From Melampsora larici-populina 98AG31 (taxonomy: Eukaryota > Basidiomycota > Pucciniomycetes > Pucciniales > Melampsoraceae): a DNA stretch of 64,000 nucleotides. The first letter of the stretch is position 1. The number at the start of each line of letters is the position of its first letter. The position numbers and the translations under genes are program-made. Under the pieces are notes generated by a model that made no database searches, was not told where the DNA came from, and saw only the letters and a program-made list of their open reading frames with translations. The stretch is from contig NW_006768787.1 of assembly GCF_000204055.1 (NCBI RefSeq), positions 248,001 to 312,000 on the forward strand, written 5' to 3'. Shown one piece after another: positions 1 to 12,460 of the stretch.

Positions 1-1387
1 CTGAAGCTGGTTTACCCTATTCCTTTTTGGCAGAACAATCCCCCAAATGATTGCACAAAGTTTTGGGGTTAGTTTTCATAAAAATTCCACTATATGATCA
101 ACCCTAAATGGATTTAGATTACCTGTCTCTTCTTTTTAGTTTGATACTTCTTGTTGCAATGATAGGTGTCCCACCAAGAAGAATCATCTTACTAAGCTTA
201 ATGTTGGGAATTGTGGTGGTACCAACAATTTGTGAAGTGTTAAAGGATCCAGAGGAACTTGAAGTTATGGGATTCACTGACACTAGAAGATTACACACAA
301 GTCTTGAGTAAGATGATAAGGGGACAAGGTCTGAAAAGATCTCCTGCTCAGATATAGGATGTACCTCTGAAACAGCATGCAAGACAAAATCATGCATGTT
401 TGGTTGTGATTGTAAAATAGGTTTTTGTAACATCACTTGAAATTTTATTGGAGGTTCTGGGTAGAAATGTGGATCTTTGACTTGCCTTGTGCCTACTGTC
501 TGGTTGTGAGAGCAGACATTTTAACATAATATGAAGAATTCACATGATGAGTCACTTTGGATGAAAGAATTCTGATGATGAACCAATCTTGACATTTGTT
601 TTTAAACATATGTGATTAATACACTGTGAAGTTTGAACCAAATGAATGAGCTACACGACTTCTGCTTGTGTACCTTTTTACTACCTCAAAAGTTCCTCAC
701 AACCTCTAAATGCCCATTTGATTGGTGAATTTAGCCTTTCATATGTGCTAACATTATATTAACGGAATGATTCTCAAGGCTCAAACATCGAGATATGGTT
801 AGCCACAGGAGATAAGTTATTGTTGTGTCTTGTACTATTCCCTGGCTTAAGGTCATCCATTTTTCTATACCGCCTGCCAACAGAGATGTGAGTTGATGTC
901 TGGGTTCTCAGCATGGTTTACAAGAAGAATGCTGAGATGAAAACTCTATGACACAAAGATCTGAAGGTCAAAATTTTAAAAAGTATCCTCATACCATCTA
1001 ATCATCATCCCTCCTCTGTGGGATCCAGGATATACCAAGCCTCTTTCAGAAATTTGAAAATGTAATGACAAGAAGAAAATAATACTGATGGATTGACTGG
1101 TCATTAAATTCAAACTCTCTCAACTATTTTTTTCAAAGAATACTCTCTAATCCATCACCTTTCATACACAGTCAGAAGTTGAATCTGAAAAACAAGACAA
1201 GCTTCTCAGTGCCTGTCTGCTAAAATTTGGTTTTCCTTCATACTTAGCTGACAACATAAGGATGGATTGTTGACAGTCAAATGTGGAAGACCAAGACCAT
1301 TGTCAAAAAAACATTGAATTTCATGTCTCTTATCTACATACAAATAGGTTAAAAGTTGGAGTGTTCAGGTGGATCTATATGAAAGAA
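1..1387. other. AT-rich intergenic DNA, no supported gene
   Basis: Only short open frames occur here and none shows a family motif, a splice pattern or biased codon use. I see no transposon ends in this stretch. Confidence 0.5.
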
Positions 1388-1551
1388 TAGTGGCTCTCAA
1401 ACCTGACCCAGTTACAAAAAACCTGGTTGCCCCAGTAGAATTTTTGGCTGGGAGCTGTCAACAAATGTCAACTTGATACACAAAGTTACTGCCAAAAAAC
1501 AACTGGGTCAACTGGGTTTTAAGAAAACCGGGGCAGGTTTGAGAGCCACTA
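1388..1551. mobile_element. 160-bp MITE with TA duplication
   Basis: The ends GTGGCTCTCAAACCTG and its reverse complement face inward and are flanked on both sides by TA (1388-1389 and 1550-1551). The interior is too short to code. The TA duplication fits a Tc1/mariner-type non-autonomous element. The inverted repeat is imperfect further inside, for example at the CCC/GGGG stretch. Confidence 0.7.
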
Positions 1552-4500
1552 ATGATGCCATATATCCCTGGAATAATCTGCACTACCCTCTAATCACATG
1601 TTTTCATGCAATAACATGTATAGGATATCTCCAATAGCAAAAGGTTTTTTTAATGTTCACAACAGCGGTAAATTCCAAGACTTGGTACTTACAAAGCTGC
1701 TACAACCCATCTCCAAGACAATCTAGCTCATATCATTTAGATATCTACGCACCTTTTATGCTCAGAGGAATTGATTTTGTAAGAAAGGCAGATGAGAGAC
1801 AAAGATTGAAATTCAGCAGGACAACTAGAACTGTGTTGGGATCATCTTCATCGTGGTACAGAGCATGAATTTTCTTCAAAGGACTCATGTATTGAATATA
1901 TGCTGTGGTTTGCTATTTTTTTAGGTGACATGTGAGGTATTTTGAGAGTGAGGCTCAAAGTCTCCAAGGACATATGTAAGAATTGAAGGACTCAATGGAT
2001 GATCTTGCATTTCTTCAATCACCTAATTTATGCACATGCTGGGCAATTTTACTTGGGTATGAATTGTTGTTTGATGGTGGTAGACAATTTCAAAAAAAAT
2101 TGTTCTTTATCATTAAGTCAGACAACTTCGGAAACATATATGATTTTGGTGGCAAACCTGGAGCAACTTTGCGGGAAATTGGCAAGAAAATTTAGTGAAC
2201 CTGCGGTATCAAGGAAGCTTCAGGAGCGGTAGATCTCAAGTCTCGGACCCCCGTCTTGGTGATCATTTAGTACCTTATTTTGAGGAATTTTCTACCTCCT
2301 AGGCAAGGCGAAGAGAGCTGTGATCATAGCCCTGAATATGCAATTGTGCACTCTGATCCGCGCGGGGGACACCCCGAAAAATGTCAAAAGCACGGATCAC
2401 CCCCCCGCTGAATATTTGGATGTACAACAAAAGTTCGGTCGCAAAAACATTTGCCCTTGAGCTATAATATCGCCGCTTCCGGAGAAGATCCCGTCTTTCT
2501 TTCACCAAGCAATGGATGAGGTTTACATATTCGAAAATTCGTGCGAATTGCTCAATCGATTTTAGAAAAAAATTGTTCTTGAAACACGTCGATCATTTTG
2601 ACGCATCTACCGATCTTCTGGATTACGACTGATTATGATCTAAGACGTGAAGCATCGTATAATTCCTCATATCCTGAAGATCTCTTTACACTATATAAAA
2701 AAACTCAGTCTACTCTTTAATTTTCATCCTTAGCCTTCTTTTGTTTGCGATATGTTAGGATCGCGTTTCTTTCAAAGTGTACAATCGCCGTTTAGGATGA
2801 CGATTTTTTTATATCATCAACCATTTTTGCCTACTTGATCATACGTGAGCGGGGAATCAAGAACAAATATCGTCATTAGTCAAACCTGACCAGCCTCGCT
2901 TCAAGACTGGCATGCAAATCGGATCAACTCACACAAACTTCTCCGCTCTCTATATTTGTCTTGTGTGTCAGATTTCACCTGGGATTTGTGATGTACTACT
3001 TATCCGATTTCATTTCAGACATCTTCGAAGGTGGTTTGTTCCATCGTTGGAATTCACGTAACAGAAAGCTGAGTAATATCTGTTAGGTAAATCAATGGTG
3101 GGCGACGTGTCCAAATGTCTCGTTTCATCCACTCGGCTCTAATCCCGCCTGTTCTTTCAAGACTGCCAGGCAAGGATCTCGTCTTCCTTGACATAATTTT
3201 TGATTATGGGCCATTCCACCCTTCTCCCGGTGAAAAATTACGTATATATGCTTGATGATATCAACATAATACAAAGTTCCTGAGAGTTGCGCCTTGGGAT
3301 CTTCCACCCCATGAGCTGTTTGTAAGCGTATCTATGTAGGGGACATCCGTCAAGAAGAATAGTGAGAGCGAAGTAGAGCGAAGGTATCCAAAAAAGTCCG
3401 AAAAGTTTCACATCACATCCGAGGTATGTACTCAGTCTCCACATCATATGTTTTCCTTATAAGCCGATGAAGCTCACAGGCCATTTTTCACCGGGGGTTG
3501 TGAGATGAACAGATTATCAAGACACTCGAACCCAGCTTCATGGACTATATTTTGAGTCTTAAATTAGTCTTATCGCATTTAAATTCTTAAAATATTTGAA
3601 ACGGTCGATTTAAAGAAATACTAAATGTTATGGAAAGGTCACATCGTGGTACGGTCGTGATATGTCGTCAACTATATATATATATGTAGTAGAATTTATA
3701 AATTCCTTGAAGTGGTTCTTTTCGTCATTGACAGATCAATCTACTCATCCAACCTGCACTTCTCAAGCCGGGAAACCTTCTTGATCTCTATTCTACCACG
3801 CCTTCCGTTCTTTTTTTTGGATCTCGAGAGTGTAAAAGGTCAACGTGAATTCAGATAAAAGCTAACTCCAAGACTTCTCTTAGAGTAAAACCAACCAACC
3901 AACCACCTTTGTTATCAAATTTCTTCTTCCAAAATCGAGAATGAAATATTCATATCTTGAGTTGGTCATATCATGCTTGTAAGCCTCGAAGTATTAAACT
4001 CTTCATTACACATTTTATCAATCCTAAATAGTTTTGAGTCTGATTCTTCATATTTTCTTTTCAAGTATTACAAAATGTAACATATGTGGAAGATATACAT
4101 GGGGCGGGTGTGGCTTACATGTCGAGGACGTTATGAACTCAGTGAGTATTACTTTTCCGCTTAATAATTCATCTCAAAATCCTTCTTGTACCAGACTTGG
4201 AAATAATGATGAGTTTTTTGTCGCCACATTCCTATCAATAACAGATACCATGTCACCAGCGTTGCAAATGTCGATAAAAGCCATTTTATGAAGAATATTA
4301 GATTCTGTCCATCCTTTCTTATCAGTTTCACTTGATGGAATTTTGTCCTCCATCACGTCGGTGTTTCTTTTTCATACCTACACTTTCTGCATCTTTTCTC
4401 TCATCCCAATACAGTTAGATTTGTGAATAACTCATACCATAGAAATTAGACCAAAAGGCTCATTTTGTGATAGAAGATGAAGTATTGATATGATTGGATC

Positions 4501-5740
4501 TGTGTGCTGATTTGAAATTGTATCCAACGAGAATGTCCAGAAGAATTGATCTTAGAGTTCATATCACGTGATGGATTGGTCAAGGATATAGTCAAAGGGA
4601 CATGTGAAGAACCCTGCGCGTACAAAAGATTGTCTTCCATCAGTTTCTCCCCTTGAACGAAATTTCTCCCCTTGCGTTTCTCTTTTCTGAATCCTCTGCA
4701 TCGTTTTCCTCACCAAAGTACCGTAGGCTCGTTGATAGTCCATACCCAGATATTTAACGGGAAGGTATATGTTGTTATAGAATATGATATTTTCATATCA
4801 ATGGCTCTGCACATGCGTCCCAACTCATATTTGATGAAACGGAGCGGAAGAATTGATCCTGACGAATATATCACAAAATGGGTTGGAACCCAAGAAACAT
4901 AGATAGTGATAGACAATTCAATTAACTTGAAGATATCATTATACCAAATCAAAATCATCTTTCGAAGAAATCGTCAGCCATGTTGTTTCTCCAAATTACA
5001 ATCATGTGATGTTAAGAAGAAACATGAGTTAACTGAGAAATCTTGCCAGAATTACTACATTCTTTGAACGTCTTTCTCAGAAATTCAAAGATCTTTCAGC
5101 ACAATGAGTGAAGTCAAAACTTTCCTTCACTGAGCTTGGTGGCGTGTTGCTCAGGAGACAATATTGGAGCTTCAAATACCAAGGTCAAGATCACCAATTT
5201 ACCATGACCTTTCATCACTTTCCTCTAATCAAACCAATCCCTTAAAAAATCAACTTAAAACATAAACCAAAAGATCATCATGACTCTAGGACCTCAATCT
5301 AAAATAAACGTGTAAACCCCCCAAAAAAGAGACCACAAAAGATCAAGTAAAAAAAAGAGATCCCAATGTATAGATAGCAATATGTTAAATACTTGACAAA
5401 GATAAGGGTATGACTCAACCCAACCCAAACTCCAAACCAAACCTAATAAAGAGAGACAAAAGAAGACTAAACTTTCAAATACAAAACGAAAACCTGAAAA
5501 ATAAACAACATCTTCATTCAAAAACCTAAACTTGATTGTATTTTGGGTGACGTGTGTGTGCAAATTGATTGATGGGTTGATCGATTGAAAAAAAAAATTG
5601 AAGATTTTCAGAAAATAAGATAAGTTTAAGGAACCCAGACTGATCATGTACGGATCATCTTCTGAGTTCGAAATACAGGTGATAGATCTCAAAAAGTTTA
5701 TGAATTGTATTTAGAACAACACATTGAAGATCTTAAAGGT
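1552..5740. other. Long intergenic region, no supported gene
   Basis: About 4 kb without a convincing gene. Around 2230-3500 the DNA is more GC-rich than its flanks and may be an old transposon relic, but I found no terminal repeats or coding motif. A short TA microsatellite lies near 3676-3690. The 5' side of 5741 is the 3' flank of the dynein light chain gene on the minus strand. Confidence 0.45.
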
Positions 5741-6531
5741 TTAGTTACCACTCTTGAATAATAGCTAACCCAAAAATAATGAGGTTAGAAAAAGAAAACC
5801 AAGAGTTTAACAACAATACGCGTGGATGATGTGGAATGGAGTCCAAGAAAGATCTGATGAATAACTTACGATGGCTATCTGACCCATGTAGAAATAAATG
5901 AAATGTCCGGTTTCTTTGAAAAGATATATAAAGGGACCATGGGTTAGGTCAGTATCAAACACCAAACGTATCATATGGTCCATTCCACCTGAATCTAAGA
6001 ATCAATTCGAATTTAATAAGATCAACAAACCATGTGTGACATAACTACCAAAGTTGCGTCCAACGACCACTTGATAAAAAAAGGTAAATCAAAATCAAAA
6101 TCAAACATCTATTGAAACATAATGATTGAGCTTACCATGCCAAGTTCCAGGATGCCGTTGATCGAATTCTTTTTTAATATGAGCAGCAATCTATATATTG
6201 AATGTAAAAACCCAAGTTTTCAAAAGTCATCATCTTGCTTTTTTGAGAAACTTTTCTGAATTCTGCATTAGAATGAAATTCCCTAACATCTTTTTCAACA
6301 TTCCATTTTGTTAAAGCTTCAGTTGCTACATCTACTGCACTCTGTTGAAGCGATTCTGACATATCTACTGATTTAATCAGTGCCTTTCAACATATAACAC
6401 ATATATTGAAATCATCCCAAATATCAATAAATCTCAAGGTTTTCGTTTGTTAAGGAAATTAGGATCTTTAAGTTTTCTTGACTCACTCTAGGAGCTTCGG
6501 TCTTTGGTGTAGCTTCAGGTGATTCAGACAT
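5741..6531 (-). CDS. Cytoplasmic dynein light chain LC8 type
   Basis: Small homodimeric hub protein that binds the dynein intermediate chain and many partners in the cytosol. I rebuilt six exons: 6531-6487, 6383-6288, 6190-6136, 6069-6031, 5913-5870 and 5764-5741. All have GT-AG ends and join in phase, giving 303 nt, 100 codons. Hallmarks in order are KSVDMSESLQQ near residues 19-29, AAHIKKEFDQRHPGTWH near 49-65, [20 protein letters not shown] near 68-87 and the end LLFKSGN. The usual LC8 length is about 90 residues; the extra residues are an N-terminal MSESPEATPKTEAPR tail. Exons are tiny and the gene is intact. Other short frames in the interval are intron read-through. Confidence 0.95.
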
Positions 6532-8072
6532 AGTTATAAAACCAAAGAAATCTCTTCTTCCTAGTAAAACCTTTTGATGATCTAAAAAGTGATTCGAAAA
6601 CAAAGAGATTCGTATCAGTTTTGTTGTTCTTTAATACTGAATCTAACTCAAAAGAATCTAGAAAAACAAAGGATAACTTACGACCCGTTCAATAACCAAA
6701 CCCTCTAATAGTTGATCAAGTTGTATTTTCGTTACTGAGTGTGTAAGAATAAGTTGCAGTCTTGAGAGAAAGAGGTTGAGTTCGAGAGTTATGATGGTTC
6801 GAGAAGTTAATGTGATTGATTGTTGATAAAAGTGTTGTGAAAGGTGAAAGGCGAATTGGTGATCAGAGTTCAACTTCCATATCCAGCGGATCGAGTTTAT
6901 CGATTGGGTATCCGTAACACCGCGGACCGTGGCGACGAGACTCCGGACGAGCATTATCGGGTATCGATATACAACTCGTTTTTAAATTTAATCAAGCCTG
7001 CTTGGATTTCGAGTCATCGCTCAAGCTTTTACAAACTTGAAAGTCTCCTAAAATTGACCTTTTAGGACACTGAAGCTTAATGTTTTTAATTCCTTCCTAT
7101 TAAAAGCTGCTTGTTCTCATCTTTTTCCTAATTCGAATAAAGGGAGATCAAAATTTATATCATTCCTTGAAGTCTTTTTTCAAAACGCTAGAAAAAAAAT
7201 CTAAACTTCAAGAAATACATTCAAGTGATTATTTTTCTTCAATTGAATTATTTTCTTCGAGTTCTAGGGTGTGTAGAAATTTGGTTATTGTAGCTTTGAG
7301 TACTACTTTTCATACTCCAGAGAGAATAAGGAGTGTTTTTTTGACGACAACTCTAAGAATGATAGATACAAGCACACCTCCAACGAATTCCACTGTTTCT
7401 CTAAATACATTCCAATGTTTGACGTCACTGATGCCTGAGTGGTCTACTACATATGGAGTTCATATAGACCAGGATAGAGAAGACTTTAGGGGTATCTCAT
7501 GGATCTTGAAGACTGGGTAAGAAGTTGAGAAATTAGAATTCCTTTAGTGAGAAGTGAGCTTGTATGAGATTGTATCCAATCGAAGAATCAGGAGTGAAGT
7601 TAACACGAAGATTATACTCATCATGGAAGGCTGACTGATCAGAACTTGAGCCAATCTTGATTTTACACCTGATCAACGTCACTCAAGATGATGACCACTC
7701 AGAAGTTCATCAGTTCTTTTACATATCTTGAAAAACCGCACATAGGGGTTAGATTTCCCAACCAGTTCTTCGTTACAACTTGTTGACATACACCACAAGT
7801 ACCTTTTTGCAATTCCGAATTCTCAAGACTAGAGAAATTGCTTGGATTCCCTTCTACCCAAGCACAGTGAGACTGATCAAGCTCGATGAACCCGAGTTCA
7901 CATTCACAGGAGAGTTTGAATAGTTTTTTGTGTTTTTATAGTTTTCACTTGGATTGGTTGATGAGAAAGTGAAAGAGTCTACTGCATGACGATTGATATG
8001 ATGATCGAATTTGATTTTCATACAAGTTTGTTAGTCAGATCGATCAAATCAAATTAACCAAGCTAAAAGACT
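6532..8072. other. Intergenic between divergent dynein light chain and carboxypeptidase genes
   Basis: Holds the promoters of two divergently transcribed genes. A 117-codon open frame at 7167-7520 has no recognisable motif and I do not call it. No repeat structure was seen. Confidence 0.45.
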
Positions 8073-8079
8073 ATATAAA
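8073..8079 (+). promoter_or_regulatory. TATA box of the carboxypeptidase gene
   Basis: TATATAA lies about 150 bp before the chosen ATG and is followed at 8084-8150 by a strongly CT-rich stretch, a common fungal core-promoter layout just before the transcription start. Inference from position only. Confidence 0.5.
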
Positions 8080-8226
8080 CCCTACTTCTCTCTTTTCCTT
8101 TTCCTTTTCTCCCCTGCTTTTCTTTATCTCCCTTTCAACTTCTATCCCTCCTGTTCCTGATCACATTACTTAAAACTCATTCTTCAATCTTGTATCCTAT
8201 CAAATCACTTGATTTCAATTCGGGTC

Positions 8227-10283
8227 ATGATAGCCTTGAAGCCTTTATTGGCTATCTTAAGCCTTTCTACTTTAACTATTACTTCATTAGCAAGTCAAGA
8301 AGCAGAACAACTTACCTTCAATCCTCCAAACCTTCAAGAAGAAACCCAAACCGAGGGTCCAGCTTTCAATGTTCAAACTGTCAAGACGGGTGGAATCGAT
8401 TGTAAGATCATCACACCACTATATCTCCATCAAATCATCATCTTCTGAACTCATCATAGATTGACTTTTTTTCTTTGAATAGATGAAAGAATCACTTTAG
8501 CAGAGTTTCCTGATTATGCTATTCGTCTTAAATCTCCTGAGGGTTTATGTGATACAACTGTTAAACAGTATAGTGGTTATTTAGATATATCCGAATCTAA
8601 ACATCTTTTCTTTTGGTTCTTTGAATCTAGAAACTCACCTGATTCAGATCCATTAGTATTATGGTTAAATGGAGGACCAGGTAAGAAAAGTTTTAAAAAC
8701 CGTGTTTGGTTTATATGATTGGATTGACTGATTTTCTTAACTTTTTGTAACAAAAAGGTTGTTCTTCTTCTACTGGACTTTTATTCGAACTCGGTCCTTG
8801 TAATGTTGCCAATGGTGGTAAAAATACCGAATCGAATCCTCATAGTTGGAACAACAATGCGAACATAATCTTTTTAGATCAACCAGTCAAAGTTGGTTAT
8901 TCATATACAGATGGAGATGATTCGATTAACAATTCATCAGATGCAGCTCAAGATGTTTATGCATTCCTACAACTGTTTTACAATCAATTTCCAAAATATT
9001 CAAAATTAAACTTTAGTGTAGCAGCTGAAAGTTATGGTGGTACTTATGCTCCTAATATCGCTTCTGTTCTATACAAAAAGAATGCAGAATTAAACCGATT
9101 GAAAACAACGAATTCATTGATGTCAACTAAAAAGTTTCATATTCCTTTGTCTACTATCTTGATTGGAAACGGTTTAACAGATCCTTTGATTCAATTCGCT
9201 AGTGTACCTGATTACGCTTGTGCTCCTTCTCCATATGCCATCTTTGATGAAGAAACCTGCTCATCGATCCGATCCAAAGTTCCGACCTGTAAAAGACTTC
9301 AAAAGTTTTGTTATGATAGTCCTTCTAGATTTACTTGTGTGCCTGCTACACTTTATTGTTGGAGTTCGATTGCCGGTCCTATTCAATCCAGTGGTTTGAA
9401 TCCTTATGATGTTAGATTGAAATGTGATCAATCAGCTAATCCGTTATGCTAGTAAGTCCCTTCTCTTTCTCTGTTTTTTTGCCAATCATTTTGAATTCTT
9501 TACTGATCTTGTTTTTGTTTTCATTATTATAGTGAAGAGATGGGTTGGATTGAAACTTACATGAATCAACCGGATGTTCGAGACGAACTTGGGGTTCCAT
9601 CTTCTCTCAAATTCGAAAGTTGTAATTACGATGTGAACCGAGCTTTCCAGGTATGATTTCATTCATATCCAATCTCATCAAGATCAGCTCATTGACATTC
9701 ATTTCCTTTTTTGTGTTCTCTCTTAGATGTCTGGTGATAATATGCATAACTCAGCTAAATTACTTCCTGAACTTCTCAGTAATGGAATCCGTCTCTTGAT
9801 CTACGCAGGTGAAGATGACTTTATGTGTAAGTTTCACGCACCATTTTCTTTTCTTTAATCCCTTCATGCATGAATCTAATCCAAATGAATTATGAACTCT
9901 TTGTAGGTAATTATCTTGGTAATGAAAGATGGATGTTAGAATTAGATACAGAATTCAGTGAAGAGTTTTCATCTAAAAGACATAAATATTTCAGTGAGAT
10001 CGTTCAAGAAAAACAAAGAAGTTTAGGATTAGATCAAGCACCTAAGAGTGAAGCTGGACATGTAGGTATGATTCGTTCAGCTGGTCTTGGAGCTGGAAAT
10101 TATACTTTTGTTTCGTTTTTCGAATCGGGTCATATGGTACGTTTATAATGAGAACCTTTTGGTAAAACAAAAGAAAGAGGCTTGTGATTGACTTGTTTTG
10201 TTTTTGATTAGGTTCCTCATGATCAACCTGAAGTTGCGAATGAATTATTTGATAAATGGTTAAGAAATGAACCATTACATTAA
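8227..10283 (+). CDS. Secreted serine carboxypeptidase (peptidase S10)
   Basis: Serine exopeptidase removing C-terminal residues, expected in the secretory path, vacuole or outside the cell. Seven exons join in phase: 8227-8401, 8483-8680, 8758-9451, 9533-9650, 9727-9826, 9907-10136, 10212-10283. The N-terminus [19 protein letters not shown] is a signal peptide. Family motifs follow: WLNGGPGCSS (oxyanion region), [10 protein letters not shown] (nucleophile Ser), [17 protein letters not shown] (catalytic Asp) and ESGHMVPHDQPE (catalytic His). The nucleophile block reads A-E-S-Y-G-G instead of the usual G-E-S-Y-A-G. Cysteine-rich middle domain is present. Length about 530 residues matches the family. 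The start was chosen because an upstream in-frame TTG would dilute the signal peptide. Vacuolar CPY versus secreted form cannot be separated here. Confidence 0.93.
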
Positions 10284-10709
10284 TCTATTAGTGATGAGCA
10301 CAACCTATCAATTATTGTTTTAGTTAGTTGTTTGTGAAAAAGGATCGCGTTTTGTTTAAGAGAAAAATCAGGTGTTCTTAAAGTCAATGAAGTATTTTTT
10401 TAAGTGATTGAATATTCATTAGAATTATGTATGAGTGCGTGTGCGTGTTAGTGTAGAATGGTTTTGGTTTGGTATTCTTTTATGAGTTTTGTATATATGT
10501 ATGTGTAAATAAATGGAAGATAAAAGGCTGATCTGATATTTGCATGTGACTGTTTAAATGTTTCCCAAAATTTCAATGCCATGGTCATTTATCATTCCCG
10601 TTAGCTCTCCAAACAGAGCCTTCACCCTTCTTAGATCCAGAGTGCTTCTCTTCTTATGCCATCTTTGGAGTCTTTGTTCTAATGATTCATTAGGTTTGTG
10701 TGGGCACAC

Positions 10710-10876
10710 AGGTATTGTGTCTTTTGTTTCATTGTTTGAAGCTGATGTCACATTTCGGCTCAGGTCTTATATCCTAAACCGGAAAATCACAGGTACATAT
10801 TGTGTCTTTTGTTGCATTGCTTGAAGCTGATGTCAAAATTGGGGTCAGATCATATACCCCAAATCGGGAGATCTCC
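10710..10876. repeat. Two tandem copies of an about 83-bp unit
   Basis: Unit 1 (10710-10790) and unit 2 (10791 to about 10876) share the core TATTGTGTCTTTTGTTGCAT (one mismatch) and GAAGCTGATGTCA. They end directly upstream of the tRNA gene. The 10284-10709 stretch before them shows no gene. Confidence 0.65.
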
Positions 10877-10881
10877 CACAG

Positions 10882-10963
10882 TCCTCGTTAGTATATCGGC
10901 TAGTATGGCCGCCTTTCATTACGAAGTGCGCGGTAGAGACGGGTTCGATTCCCGTACGGGGAA
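10882..10963 (+). tRNA. tRNA-Glu (UUC) with a 10-nt intron
   Basis: The acceptor stem TCCTCGT pairs with ACGGGGA, the T-arm ACGGG-TTCGATT-CCCGT is perfect and the D-arm is GTAT/GTAT. The anticodon stem GCCGC (10908-10912) pairs with GCGGT (10930-10934). The loop reads C-T-TTC-A, then ten extra bases (10919-10928), then C38, so the intron sits at the canonical position between 37 and 38. Discriminator A at 10963; no encoded CCA, as in eukaryotes. A-box TAGTATATCGG and B-box GGTTCGATTCC are present. Confidence 0.88.
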
Positions 10964-11974
10964 ATTCTTTTTGACTCCTGCATGGGTAGGCTTTTATCTG
11001 TAAAGAAACTCCACAGCGTCTTGAGTCGCGGAATTGTTTTGTTAATACATGATCACATCCTATAAATAGTGGCATCGCATTTCAAGTACTCGACAAGGTG
11101 TCGCATGCTGAAACGTTGAAAAATTCTCTTAATTGATTGATTGAAAGTGATAACGATTCTTTTGGCGAGAAGTGGAGATGGGTGAAGGATAATCGAGTTG
11201 AAAGTTGAAAGCTTTTATAGGGAAGGACTTCCTAATTAGGATTTGTTTGAAGACCATCAAGTAAATGTAATGCCACATCGATCAGGATTAGAAGAAGATG
11301 TTGGTGATTCAAGTACTATAGCATGACTCACTCTTTGAAATTGGATACATACTGAGCGCTCATCCTTGTGAATCTCTGTTGAGGTCTCATTGGTTTTGGC
11401 TAGAGGAATTTATCATGATTGTCAACATGTGGTGAGGTGCTATCTTTGAGTTAGGGGTGATAATTAAATTTCGACTTCTTTCCTTTTGAGATTTATTCTG
11501 TAGCTGAGTTGGGTGTAAGGGGTTTGGTTGGTTGGTATGATAGGTATTAGGTGGGTCTTGATTGTTAGTTGTTGGTAACGGGTTATTAACGGATGGGAAT
11601 GTGAATGTAATTCGGGCGGTACTTTCTGAGTGTAATAATACTAACGGGTCGGATTCTTTGTTTGTTTTATGATGTCATAGCTGATTACCGCCTTATTGAA
11701 TTTCATCGATATCCATTCCCATAGCGTTTTACTGTCGTATTCTCCGTCGTTTACCTTTCCTCTTTGGTTATTTTTCGAGCCCACCCTCCCTTTCAGTCCC
11801 TGTTCATTTTTTATTATTATTATTACTTTTTTCTTTGTTTGATAAGAAAAAGAAGAAAGAGAAGTAGCAGTTTATTTGTTTTTGAAATTTTTTAGTGTCA
11901 AGTTCTGTATTTTTTGATTTTTTATATTTTTTATGTGTACTGCTGAGTTTTCCTTTTTTCAGAAGTTTTTTGTC
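10964..11974. other. Intergenic, no supported gene
   Basis: T-rich, with a short ATT repeat near 11815-11825. No coding motif or inverted repeat recognised. Confidence 0.45.
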
Positions 11975-12414
11975 ACACCGCGGGAATCATTAAGTGTGAA
12001 ACCCGATTGAGCAAAGTCGCGGTGTCTGGGTCCGCGACTTTCTTCAATTGCGGATCTCGTTCGCCATAGGTTTGCTATAGGTTTGCTAGCTTGCATCAAG
12101 CTGCCCTCGAGTTGTCCGCCTGAGCTGCAGTACATGTTATGCATGTTTTTCCTTTCAATATCCTCAGACCACTCAAGATCATGTATGAGTCATGAGCTTT
12201 ATTACGTATATGTTACAAGAGTCTAGACATATGGTACCTCCATTAGTCCATACTACAGCCTGAGTGGATGACTATGTAGAGGGCAGCTCGAGACGAGCTT
12301 GCAAAGCTATGGCAAACCTGTGGCAAACGAGATCTGTGATTGAAGGAAGTCGCGGACCCAGACACTGCGACTTTGCTCAATCCGGTTTCACACTGAATGA
12401 TTCCCGCGGTGTCA
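11975..12414. mobile_element. Non-autonomous inverted-repeat element, about 440 bp
   Basis: The ends share ACACCGCGGGAATCATT in inverted orientation, and the repeat continues for about 130 bp into each side with some divergence. Inside each terminus AAAGTCGCGG and CCGCGACTTT form a hairpin. A short centre lacks coding capacity. I could not see a clean target duplication, so the exact tips are uncertain. Confidence 0.65.
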
Positions 12415-12460
12415 TCATGTTATCATTAGTAGGTGTTAGGACCGCTAGCCTCCCCGTAGG

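Noticed and set aside
2299..3447. Several 60-70 codon frames in a GC-richer patch
   Set aside because: None has a family motif and they do not join into a gene; probably relic DNA.
5294..5692. 132-codon hydrophobic minus-strand frame
   Set aside because: Low-complexity Phe/Leu-rich translation of AT-rich DNA just beyond the dynein light chain gene; no start context or splice partner.
7167..7520. 117-codon plus-strand frame
   Set aside because: Ser/Thr-rich without features; no intron or promoter evidence.
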